Part shown: positions 39,065 through 47,667 of the stretch, piece after piece
How positions within the stretch are numbered: position 1 is the stretch's first letter
Layout of the letters: each line of letters starts with the position of its first letter
From: an uncultured Gammaproteobacteria bacterium
Lineage (GTDB): Bacteria > Pseudomonadota > Gammaproteobacteria > Berkiellales > Berkiellaceae
Direction of reading: 5' to 3'
Length of the DNA: 64,000 nt
NCBI GenBank assembly: GCA_902826485.1
Contig: CADEEZ010000006.1
Span: 104,540-168,539, forward strand
Notes under the pieces: generated by a model
Databases searched by the model: none
What the model saw: only the letters and a program-made list of their open reading frames with translations
What the model was told of the DNA's origin: nothing
Position numbers and translations under genes: made by a program

Positions 39065-39376
39065 TTATTTTTTATGTTTCTTTTGATTTTGGTTTTTATG
39101 ACGTGAATCTGAGGCAGAGGCTTGTTGTTGTTTTTGGTTACTTTGACCTTGGTTAGTATGATGATCTCTTAAGATAATAGGCTTTCCCGCATCAGACTTG
39201 CCTTGTCCTGCCTTGTGCTGGGAATCTTTACCTTGTGATTGACCCTGTTTTTTGTCCATACTATGTCGTTCAAAACCATCTTCTCTTTTGGGTTCATTTT
39301 TAGGTTGGTTTATATTTGGTTTCACTGTTTTTTTAAAGTCTTCTTGTGATTTTGGTTTTTCAAATTTATTACTCAT
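39065..39376 (-). CDS. small disordered Gln/Lys/His-rich protein
   Basis: 103 residues, highly basic, without hydrophobic core (GQSQGKDSQHKAGQGKSDAGK, SRHKNQNQKKHKK). Low complexity argues for caution, but a GGAG ribosome site is correctly placed before ATG 39376 and the frame is clean. It may be a disordered nucleic-acid-binding or secreted protein; nothing specific is recognised. Confidence 0.55.
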   Translation of the reverse strand: MSNKFEKPKSQEDFKKTVKPNINQPKNEPKREDGFERHSMDKKQGQSQGKDSQHKAGQGKSDAGKPIILRDHHTNQGQSNQKQQQASASDSRHKNQNQKKHKK

Positions 39377-39484
39377 AATATATTATCTCCGATTGTAATA
39401 CGCAGTTTATTTGACAGAGATAGGAAGAAGAAGTTCTAAATTTAAAAACAGATCACCTGTTTGACGGTAGGTCGAAAATTGAAT

Positions 39485-42400
39485 TTAAAATGCCAGTTTG
39501 ACATTATTTTTGCCAAGCAATGTTGATAACATTTGTAATAAATTTTCTGAAGGGAAAATATTCCAATCGGAAGAGAATTTTAGCTGGGTTTTAATTTGAG
39601 CCGTTTGATAATGAATAATAATATTTAAATTTCCACGTTGCTGCATACTTAATAATGTTTTCAATTGTTCAAAATCAAACTGAGGTTGTTTTTCGGTATG
39701 AATAAAAAGCTCTAAATTTTTTGCAAATTGATTACGCGCCTGATAAAAGTCATAGATTTCTTGTGCGCGAATCCGAAGCTGATTATTTTGATTGTCTAGC
39801 TTTACTTCACATTGACAAACAATTAATTTATCTTCAACTAGACTTTCTCTAAATTGCTTATATAAATCAGCAAAAACAACCACTTCTGTTTTATCTGTTT
39901 CGTCATCTAAGGTAACAAAGGCCATTCGCTCACCTTGTTTGGTGAGCATCGTACGAATACCTGCGACAATACCCGAAATAACCAGTTTAGTTGATTTATT
40001 ACGGTGTTGCGTATGGGGTAATTTATGACTGATTTGATTATTAGGACAAGAGATATATTGACTAAGTTCAGCTTGATACGCTTGATAGAAATGTCCAGAT
40101 AAACAATAACCCAAAGTTTGTTTTTCAAGTTGAAGACGTTTAGCATCGTCCCATTTTAATATATTCCTATCGGTATATACCTGGTTAGGAGATAGCGCAA
40201 CCGTACTTGCTGTACCAAATAAATCCTGCTGTTTGTGATTTTTTCGTGTAGATTCTTGTTGTGAGTATTTTAAAGCCTCGTCAAGATAATGTGCCATTAC
40301 TGATCTATCTTGATTTAAACAATCGAACGCGCCGGAAAAGATTAACGCTTCGAGCACACGACGATTAACTTTATGGGGGTCGATTTTAGAACAAAAATCA
40401 AATAAATTATCAAATTTTAAATATTGCTTACGTTTTTCAATAATTTCTAAAATCGCCCCTTCCCCAACGCCCTTAATCGCCCCTAAGCCATATAATATGG
40501 TTTTATCAGAAACACAAGTAAAAGCGTATTGGCTTTCATAAATATTAGGTGCCAATACTTCTAGCCCCATTTTTTTGGCTTCTTCTAACATGATGACCAC
40601 TTTTTCCGTGTGACTCATATCTGCCGTTAATACGGCAGCCATAAAGGGTGCAGGAAAATGTGCTTTAAGCCATGCGGTTTGATAAGAAACTAAGGCGTAA
40701 GCAGCGGAATGTGATTTGTTAAAGCCATATCCCGAAAATTTTTCCATCAGATCGAATATATGGGTAGCCATATCAGGCTCAACCCCTCTTTCCACTGCTC
40801 CCTTAGTGAAAATCTCGCGCTGTTGTGCCATTTCTTCTGGCTTTTTCTTTCCCATGGCTCGACGCAGCAAATCAGCAGCCCCTAAGGTGTATCCTGCTAA
40901 ATCTTGAGCAATCTGCATTACCTGTTCTTGGTATAAAATTACGCCATAAGTCGGTTTTAAAATGGGGGCTATTTTAGGGTGAAAATATTCAACCTCAGCA
41001 CGACCATGCTTTCGATTAATAAAATCGTCTACCATACCTGACTGTAACGGGCCTGGTCTGAATAGGGCCACTAGGGCAATAATTTCTTCAAATTGATCGG
41101 GCTTAAGACGAGCAATCAGCTCTTTCATGCCTCGAGATTCTAATTGAAACACGGCGGTGGTTTGACAATGCTTTAATAAGCTATATGTTTTAACATCATC
41201 CAGCGGAATTAAACTCATGTCGAGTTTATTATCAGGATATAAAACTTTAATATTCTGTAAGGCCAAATCAATAATAGTTAGGGTTTTTAAGCCTAGAAAG
41301 TCGAACTTAATTAAACCAATGGATTCTATATCGTCTTTGTCATATTGCGCGACAATTTGTTGACTGCCATCTTCACAATACAACGCAGTAAAATCTGTTA
41401 GTTGCGAAGGCGCAATCACAACACCGCCCGCATGCTTACCCACGTTTCGAGTTAAGCCTTCTAATTTTAGGGCTAACTTTATGAGGGTATCTACTTCTTC
41501 TTCACTGGTCATATCGGCCAACAAAGGTTCTTGTTCTAACGCTTTTTCAAGCGTCATGCCAATTTCCATGGGGATTAGCTTGGCTATTTTATCAACAAAG
41601 CCATACCCCAATCCTAATACGCGACCACAGTCTCTTAATACGGCCCTTGCCGCCATGGTGCCAAAGGTGGAAATTTGAGAAACCGCTTCACGACCATATT
41701 TTTGGGCGACGTATTCAATCACTCTATCGCGATTGACCATGCAAAAATCGATATCAAAATCCGGCATCGATACGCGTTCAGGATTTAAAAAACGTTCAAA
41801 TAACAAATCATATTCTAAAGGATCAATATCTGTGATACCTAATGCATAAGCGACAAGCGATCCCGCTCCCGACCCACGACCAGGCCCGACGGGGATATTA
41901 TTATCCCTGGCCCATGAAATAAAATCTGCCACAATCAGAAAATAACCTGAAAAGCCCATGCTTGTGATAACTTTTACTTCTAAATCTAATCTGGCTTGGT
42001 ATATTTCTCGGCTGTCTTGTTTTTTCGCTAAATAATGTTCAAAACGCTTAGTTAAGCCCTGATTGGCCAAATGATCTAAATAAGTATCGGTATTAAAATT
42101 ATCAGGAACTGGAAAATTAGGGAAAAACACTTTACCTAAACTTAATTCAACGGTGCACCGCTTAGCCAGTTCTACTGTGTTTTGAAGTGCTTCAGGAATA
42201 TCATGGAATAATTCAGCCATTTCATCGGGCGACTTAAGATACTGCTCTTCAGTATATTTTTTGGGCCTATCTTTAGCGCTTAATAAACAGCTATCATGTA
42301 TACAAACACGTGCTTCATGCGCATCAAAATCGGTCTTAGATATGAAGCGCGTATTATTTGTGGCGATCACAGGAACATTAAATTGGCTGGCCAATTTCAA

Positions 42401-42955
42401 GGCCCTATGATTATAATTTTCTTGTTGAAAATGATTTGTACGCTGCAACTCTATGTAGAAACAATCTTGAGAAAATAGACTAAGCCAATTTTGCAAGTGC
42501 GCTTGTGCCAAATCAGCATTTTCTAAAATTAATGCTTGGCCAATGTCACCTTCATGCGCTGCAGACAGTGCAATCAGGCCGGCAGTAGATTCAGGGGTTA
42601 ACCAATCATAGTGAACAAGGGGCGTATTATCGATTCTTTTCCCTTCTCTATACGCTTTAGAAATAATCGCCAACAAATTCAAATAACCTGTTTGATTTTT
42701 ACAAACCAAAACCAGTTTAGGATAAATTTTGGTTTCTATTGAATATAATAATATTTCTGCGCCAATGATCGGTTTGATTTTATTTTTGAGCGCCGCCGAA
42801 TAAAATTTAACCACGCCAAATACGTTGCATACATCCGTAATGGCACACGCTTGAACACCCTGTTTTTTTAAATTTAAAAACAGATCGTCTATCGTTACAA
42901 CACTATCGACAATAGAATATTCTGTGTGCAAATGAAAGGGAACAAAACCAGTCAT
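39485..42955 (-). CDS. dnaE: DNA polymerase III subunit alpha
   Basis: Replicative polymerase, 1156 residues. The PHP domain opens PFHLHTEYSIVDS. The catalytic aspartates are in SMPDFDIDFCMVNRDRVIEYV, with GPGRGSGAGSLVAYALGITDIDPL before it. The little finger, HhH (VNRRVLEALIFSGAFD) and OB-fold (LVISGIVAGIRTMLTKQGERMAFVTLDD) follow. Start ATG overlaps the rnhB stop (ATGA). Last gene of the lpx/bam super-operon; accA does not follow. Confidence 0.98.
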   Translation of the reverse strand: MTGFVPFHLHTEYSIVDSVVTIDDLFLNLKKQGVQACAITDVCNVFGVVKFYSAALKNKIKPIIGAEILLYSIETKIYPKLVLVCKNQTGYLNLLAIISKAYREGKRIDNTPLVHYDWLTPESTAGLIALSAAHEGDIGQALILENADLAQAHLQNWLSLFSQDCFYIELQRTNHFQQENYNHRALKLASQFNVPVIATNNTRFISKTDFDAHEARVCIHDSCLLSAKDRPKKYTEEQYLKSPDEMAELFHDIPEALQNTVELAKRCTVELSLGKVFFPNFPVPDNFNTDTYLDHLANQGLTKRFEHYLAKKQDSREIYQARLDLEVKVITSMGFSGYFLIVADFISWARDNNIPVGPGRGSGAGSLVAYALGITDIDPLEYDLLFERFLNPERVSMPDFDIDFCMVNRDRVIEYVAQKYGREAVSQISTFGTMAARAVLRDCGRVLGLGYGFVDKIAKLIPMEIGMTLEKALEQEPLLADMTSEEEVDTLIKLALKLEGLTRNVGKHAGGVVIAPSQLTDFTALYCEDGSQQIVAQYDKDDIESIGLIKFDFLGLKTLTIIDLALQNIKVLYPDNKLDMSLIPLDDVKTYSLLKHCQTTAVFQLESRGMKELIARLKPDQFEEIIALVALFRPGPLQSGMVDDFINRKHGRAEVEYFHPKIAPILKPTYGVILYQEQVMQIAQDLAGYTLGAADLLRRAMGKKKPEEMAQQREIFTKGAVERGVEPDMATHIFDLMEKFSGYGFNKSHSAAYALVSYQTAWLKAHFPAPFMAAVLTADMSHTEKVVIMLEEAKKMGLEVLAPNIYESQYAFTCVSDKTILYGLGAIKGVGEGAILEIIEKRKQYLKFDNLFDFCSKIDPHKVNRRVLEALIFSGAFDCLNQDRSVMAHYLDEALKYSQQESTRKNHKQQDLFGTASTVALSPNQVYTDRNILKWDDAKRLQLEKQTLGYCLSGHFYQAYQAELSQYISCPNNQISHKLPHTQHRNKSTKLVISGIVAGIRTMLTKQGERMAFVTLDDETDKTEVVVFADLYKQFRESLVEDKLIVCQCEVKLDNQNNQLRIRAQEIYDFYQARNQFAKNLELFIHTEKQPQFDFEQLKTLLSMQQRGNLNIIIHYQTAQIKTQLKFSSDWNIFPSENLLQMLSTLLGKNNVKLAF

Positions 42956-43584
42956 TCTACCTCTGGCATTTGTATTAAATATTTAATAGGGGCAAAAGTT
43001 TTACGATGTATGTCACAAGGACCATGTTCATGCAATGCATCTAGGTGTAATTTTGTGCCATACCCTTTATGTTTATCAAAATAATATTGGGGATAAACTA
43101 AGCTCAGCGCTTGCATTTCTCTGTCTCTTGCAACTTTGGCCAAAACAGATGCCGCACTGATGATAGGGATAATAGCATCACCTTGAATAACGGTTTCAAT
43201 AGGAATCGAATGATATTGAGCAGATAATTTAGGAGATTGGTTACCGTCTATATATATTTTTCTTAAAGAAGTGATAGGGCTTGATAACGTTTGAGTTAGA
43301 TAAACAATCACTTGCTCTATGGCTCGTTTCATGGCCAATAACGTGGCTTGCAAAATATTAATCTTGTCAATTTCAATCACGGAACTATATTGAATGCTTG
43401 AATAAAGCGCTTTTTGTTGAATTTGTGAAAACAATAATTCGCGTTTTTTAGGTGTCAATTTTTTTGAATCATTTAAGCCCGAAAACACAGGCTCATTTTT
43501 TAAGTCATATAACACCGCTGCGGCAAAAACAGACCCCGCCAACGGGCCCCTGCCTGCTTCATCAACCCCTATAATATAGCTCAT
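42952..43584 (-). CDS. rnhB: ribonuclease HII
   Basis: Removes ribonucleotides from DNA, 210 residues. Active-site motif GVDEAGRGPLAG (Asp8, Glu9), with the third Asp in IYIDGNQSPKL and the fourth in SVLAKVARDREM. Start is 1 base after the lpxB stop and the end overlaps dnaE by 4 bases. Confidence 0.96.
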   Translation of the reverse strand: MSYIIGVDEAGRGPLAGSVFAAAVLYDLKNEPVFSGLNDSKKLTPKKRELLFSQIQQKALYSSIQYSSVIEIDKINILQATLLAMKRAIEQVIVYLTQTLSSPITSLRKIYIDGNQSPKLSAQYHSIPIETVIQGDAIIPIISAASVLAKVARDREMQALSLVYPQYYFDKHKGYGTKLHLDALHEHGPCDIHRKTFAPIKYLIQMPEVE

Positions 43585-43585
43585 T

Positions 43586-44749
43586 CTATTTATTCAAAAC
43601 AGACATAACAGCTGAAGCGGCTAAATGGTGCGTATCTTTTAATATAAATTTATGCATTTCAATAAATTTATCTTCAATCACATCCCGATAACCTAAATCA
43701 ATCAAATATCGCAGCATTTTTTCTGCAATTAAGGTTGGCTTCGCCTTATCTTGAATCATTTCTGGAACAATTTCTTCTTGCGCAATCAAATTTGGCAAAG
43801 CGATATATTTGCTTTTGACTAATAATTTAGCAATAAAATAAGCCAACATAGACATTTTATAAGCCACAACCATGGGGGTTTTCATTAACATTGCCTCAAG
43901 GCTAATGGTGCCCGATGCCAATAATGCCGTATCTGCAGCCCCTAATACATCTCGTGACTGATTAACAAAACATTTAATCTCAAGATCTTTAGGCCAATAT
44001 TTTTTAAATAAGGCTAATTTAGCTTCATCGGGAAATGCGGTGACATATACAATTTTATTTTTATGACGTTTATCCCACATTTCATTCAGTTTTTTTGCTG
44101 AGTTGGCAAAAAGTTTGGTGTGATATCGTATCACTGCATCTCGAGAACCTGGCAAGATGGCAATAATGACATCCGACTCAGACAATCCTAATTTTTCTCT
44201 ATATTCATACTTGTTAATTTCAATGGGGATTTGCTGCGCGGCTAAATGCCCAACACATTCGTAATTTACATTGAATTGTTCATATATTTGTTTTTCAAAA
44301 GGAAATAGCAATAAAACAAGATCGGTTGCCGATTTAATTTTATGAATACGACTTTGACGCCAAGCCCAAACAGATGGACCAACATAATGAATGGTTTTGA
44401 TTTGATTTTTTTTAAGTTTTTTCTCGATATCTAAATTAAAATCAGGCGAATCGATTCCTATATAAATATCGGGCTTTTTAGACAAACAAAGATCTGTTAT
44501 CTCGCGACGCATTTTTAATAGCTCGGGTAACCTTTTTAAAGGCTCAAAAATCCCCATAACAGAAAGTCTATCGATAGGATAGAGGGTTTGAAAGCCTTCC
44601 ACTAACATTTTCTCTCCGCCAACCCCCCAAAACTCAGCTTCTGGATAAGCCTGTTTTAAAGAGCGTATAAGACCGGCGCCTAAAATGTCGCCCGATGCTT
44701 CCCCTGCTACAATAGCAATCTTTTTAATTGTATTATCTGATGATTCCAC
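43586..44749 (-). CDS. lpxB: lipid-A-disaccharide synthase
   Basis: GT19 glycosyltransferase that joins UDP-diacylglucosamine and lipid X to form the lipid A disaccharide at the inner membrane. 387 residues with AGEASGDILGAGLI, GVGGEKMLVEGF, IHYVGPSVWAWRQSRIHKI, LPGSRDAVI and SGTISLEAMLMKTPMVVAYK. Overlaps the lpxA end by 17 bases. Confidence 0.97.
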   Translation of the reverse strand: MESSDNTIKKIAIVAGEASGDILGAGLIRSLKQAYPEAEFWGVGGEKMLVEGFQTLYPIDRLSVMGIFEPLKRLPELLKMRREITDLCLSKKPDIYIGIDSPDFNLDIEKKLKKNQIKTIHYVGPSVWAWRQSRIHKIKSATDLVLLLFPFEKQIYEQFNVNYECVGHLAAQQIPIEINKYEYREKLGLSESDVIIAILPGSRDAVIRYHTKLFANSAKKLNEMWDKRHKNKIVYVTAFPDEAKLALFKKYWPKDLEIKCFVNQSRDVLGAADTALLASGTISLEAMLMKTPMVVAYKMSMLAYFIAKLLVKSKYIALPNLIAQEEIVPEMIQDKAKPTLIAEKMLRYLIDLGYRDVIEDKFIEMHKFILKDTHHLAASAVMSVLNK

Positions 44750-45503
44750 GTTCTGAGTCTTTCACAAAATTAATTAATAATTCAATCCATTGAGTCGGCT
44801 CTTCTGATTCACGAATTTTTTCAATCGCTTGTTCAATCGTTAGGCCTTGTCTAAATATAATCTTATAGGCTCGTTTAAGAGAGGAAATAACTTCTGCGTC
44901 TAAACCACGACGTTTTAAGCCTTCTAAGTTTAAACCATGCGTTACTGCAGGATAGCCAGAGACCGTCACAAAAGGCGCAACGTCTTTAACAACAATACTA
45001 CCGCCACCACAAAAACTATAGCTGCCTATATTACAAAATTGATGGACACCGACTAGCCCACCTAAAATTGCATAATCATTCACTACAACATGACCAGCTA
45101 AACTGGCATTATTTGAAAAGATGGTTTGAGAACCGACCAAACAATCATGCGCGATATGTACGTAGGCCATAAATAAATTGTCATTTCCAATAACAGTTTT
45201 TCCGCCTCCTTGTGTGGTGCCTCTAGATACGGTCACACACTCACGAAATATATTATTATCACCTACGATGAGTTGTGTCGCTTCGCCTTTGTATTTTTTA
45301 TCTTGAGGAGCCTCTCCAATAGACGAAAATTGAAAAAACTGATTGTTTTTTCCAATTTTAGCTGGGCCTTGTATCACAACATGTGGCCCAACCCAAGTGC
45401 CTTCGTCTATTTCAACATTAGGCCCAATAACAGAAAAATGACCAATCGTGACATTTTTGGCAATTTTTGCTTTGGGATCGATTACCGCCTTATCTGAAAT
45501 CAC
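44733..45503 (-). CDS. lpxA: UDP-N-acetylglucosamine acyltransferase
   Basis: First enzyme of lipid A synthesis, 256 residues. Left-handed beta helix of hexapeptide repeats (about 1-190) with the catalytic His in MAYVHIAHDCLVG, followed by a helical C-terminal domain. GGLVGVHQFCNIGSYSFCGGGS is a conserved block. Start overlaps the fabZ stop by 4 bases. Confidence 0.97.
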   Translation of the reverse strand: MISDKAVIDPKAKIAKNVTIGHFSVIGPNVEIDEGTWVGPHVVIQGPAKIGKNNQFFQFSSIGEAPQDKKYKGEATQLIVGDNNIFRECVTVSRGTTQGGGKTVIGNDNLFMAYVHIAHDCLVGSQTIFSNNASLAGHVVVNDYAILGGLVGVHQFCNIGSYSFCGGGSIVVKDVAPFVTVSGYPAVTHGLNLEGLKRRGLDAEVISSLKRAYKIIFRQGLTIEQAIEKIRESEEPTQWIELLINFVKDSERGIIR

Positions 45504-45979
45504 GACTCTCTCTTCCTCATTGCGCTTAATATATCAACTGAACAAACTAAGTTGCCATCTACTTTAGCTTCGCCATGTATTTTCCAAAAACTCCCTTTAT
45601 GCCCTTTTAAGGTAACATGCAGATGTAAGCTATCTCCGGGCAAAACCATTTGCTTAAATTTTGCACGCTCAACCGAAGCTAAATAGAATAAATAATCTGT
45701 TGGTTTTGTTTTAGTGGTAACATAAGCCAAAATCCCACCCGCCTGAGCCAGTGCTTCTACAATTAATACGCCGGGCATGACGGCTTGTTCAGGGAAATGT
45801 CCGGTAAAAAACTGTTCATTTATGGTCACATTTTTTAACGCAACAATAGAATCGTTTAGTTTTAGATCAATCACTCTGTCAATTAATAAAAAAGGATATC
45901 GGTGCGGCAAATATTGCACAACATCTTGAATATACATTGGTAATTGAACGTCTAATTCATTATCAGAGGCCACTGTCAT
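45500..45979 (-). CDS. fabZ: 3-hydroxyacyl-ACP dehydratase FabZ
   Basis: Hot-dog fold dehydratase of fatty acid synthesis, 159 residues from ATG 45979. Active site His in LPHRYPFLLIDRV and Glu in GHFPEQAVMPGVLIVEALAQAGG. ATG 45979 begins 1 base after the lpxD stop and uses GGAGGAG inside the lpxD end; the upstream in-frame ATG at 46024 would lie inside lpxD and give an atypical N-terminus. Confidence 0.96.
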   Translation of the reverse strand: MTVASDNELDVQLPMYIQDVVQYLPHRYPFLLIDRVIDLKLNDSIVALKNVTINEQFFTGHFPEQAVMPGVLIVEALAQAGGILAYVTTKTKPTDYLFYLASVERAKFKQMVLPGDSLHLHVTLKGHKGSFWKIHGEAKVDGNLVCSVDILSAMRKRES

Positions 45980-45980
45980 A

Positions 45981-47060
45981 CTAGGACTCCTCCTGCTTGG
46001 ATAAATAATTTTGTTTATTGGCATTCTCTAAGGCTTTCACCCGTTTTTGCAATTCTTCTATACGATGCATCCGGAACAAAGTTCTTTTCCATTCTTGTGC
46101 AGGACGCTCATTAATGGCAGAAGCATAAGCGCCGGGCTCTGTGATAGTCTGAACCACATTTGTTCCACCCAATAAAGTTACTTTGTCGGTGATTTCAATG
46201 TGACCATTAATACGCGTCCCACCACCAATTAAACAATATCGGCCAATTTTAGTTGAACCCGCTATGGCAGAACACCCGGCTATCGCTGTTCCTTCACCAA
46301 TTTGTACGTTATGTGCCACTTGAATCAAATTATCTAAAATAATGTTTCGAGCGATGATCGTGTCTTCTAGCGCGCCCCTATCAATACAAGTGTTTGCACC
46401 AATTTCAACGCTGTCACCAATAATCACTCGGCCTAATTGAGGCACTTTGACCCATTTGCCTTTTTCATTGGCAAAGCCAAAGCCATCACTTCCGATTACT
46501 GCGCCGCTGTGTATACTCACTTCATTACCTAATTGACAATCATCATAAATCGTCACATTCGCATGAATAATACAAGCGTGCCCTAACTGAACACTTGCCC
46601 CAATAACGGTATTGGCTTTGATAAGGGTGTTTTCCCCTATAACAGTACTTTCCCCAATCACACAATTAGGCTCAATGATAACGCCTGTGCCGATTTTTGC
46701 GGAAGGATGAATAATCGCTGTAGGATGAACGCCTGTATAAGCAGACACAATTGGGTATAAAGCTTGGCAAATTTTTGCAAATAAAAATCTCGGATTTGAA
46801 TGTAATAAAAAATTAACTGCTTTATTATTATTTTGAAGCAAGGTCACTTCTTGTTCAAATTCTGAAGAAATGCAAATCACACTCGCTTGCGTTTTAAGCA
46901 GCCAATCACGATATTTTACATCATAAATAAAGCTTAGATCACCCGCTTTTGCTTTGGTAATATCAGCAACATTGTCTACTACAATAGACCCATCGCCAAT
47001 CACCTTTGCATCAAACCGCTCTGCGAGCTCAGCTATTTTATACTTAATATTGTTTTTCAT
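45981..47060 (-). CDS. lpxD: UDP-3-O-acylglucosamine N-acyltransferase
   Basis: Third lipid A step, 359 residues. An N-terminal uridine-binding domain (about 1-100), then a long hexapeptide beta helix, with catalytic His in DNLIQVAHNVQIGEGTAI and the block GSDGFGFANEKGKWVKVPQLG. The tail (about 330-355) is a short coiled coil. Lies 23 bases after the skp gene. Confidence 0.97.
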   Translation of the reverse strand: MKNNIKYKIAELAERFDAKVIGDGSIVVDNVADITKAKAGDLSFIYDVKYRDWLLKTQASVICISSEFEQEVTLLQNNNKAVNFLLHSNPRFLFAKICQALYPIVSAYTGVHPTAIIHPSAKIGTGVIIEPNCVIGESTVIGENTLIKANTVIGASVQLGHACIIHANVTIYDDCQLGNEVSIHSGAVIGSDGFGFANEKGKWVKVPQLGRVIIGDSVEIGANTCIDRGALEDTIIARNIILDNLIQVAHNVQIGEGTAIAGCSAIAGSTKIGRYCLIGGGTRINGHIEITDKVTLLGGTNVVQTITEPGAYASAINERPAQEWKRTLFRMHRIEELQKRVKALENANKQNYLSKQEES

Positions 47061-47083
47061 ACCTACAACTACCTAGATAAAAA

Positions 47084-47635
47084 TTAAGACTTTTGATTTA
47101 ATTGTTTTAGCACTTGCTCAGTAATATTCACCTTATCATCCCAGTAAGGAGCTGCTTCTGCACTAATAATTAAATTATATTTTTGTGTTTTAGCGATATC
47201 TTTTATAATCACTCGAACATCTTTAAAGAATTTTTCAGTTTCTTCACGTTGACGAATGGCGGTGTCTTCACGAAATTCACCTTGCATACGAGCCAAATCA
47301 CGCTTAGCACTGTAGATTTCTTTTTCTAATTTACTGCGTTCAACTTCACCCATTACCGCTTTATTTCGATCTAATTTTGTTTCTTTTTCTTTTAGCGATT
47401 TATCTGCGGCAATCATGTTGGCTTCGCGTGTTTGAAATTCTTTTTTCAACTGATCGCTGATTGCTTTAGCTTTGGGTGAACCCGCTAATAACTGGCCAAT
47501 ATCAATCACCCCTATTTTTACCGGCCCTGTTGCGGGTGCGGTATCTGCTACGGCTTGGTTTATACCTGCAGCAAAGGTCATGGCAGCTGCTAAAGTGAGA
47601 CCCGCTAGCGTTTGGGTTATTTTAGTTCTTTTCAT
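47084..47635 (-). CDS. skp: periplasmic chaperone Skp/OmpH
   Basis: 183 residues. A signal peptide (about 1-30, cleavage likely after QAVA) and the family start VKIGVIDIGQLLAGSPKAKAISDQL, followed by long tentacle-like helices rich in Lys/Glu (about 70-155). Carries unfolded outer-membrane proteins to the BAM complex. Directly after bamA as usual. Confidence 0.93.
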   Translation of the reverse strand: MKRTKITQTLAGLTLAAAMTFAAGINQAVADTAPATGPVKIGVIDIGQLLAGSPKAKAISDQLKKEFQTREANMIAADKSLKEKETKLDRNKAVMGEVERSKLEKEIYSAKRDLARMQGEFREDTAIRQREETEKFFKDVRVIIKDIAKTQKYNLIISAEAAPYWDDKVNITEQVLKQLNQKS

Positions 47636-47667
47636 ATGTTTTCACATGCTCCTAGTTTTAAATTATT

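Noticed and set aside
38980..39475. CGGTAGGTC found before two gene ends (near 38981 and 39462)
   Set aside because: Only two 9-base matches, not placed alike relative to genes; insufficient for a shared site.
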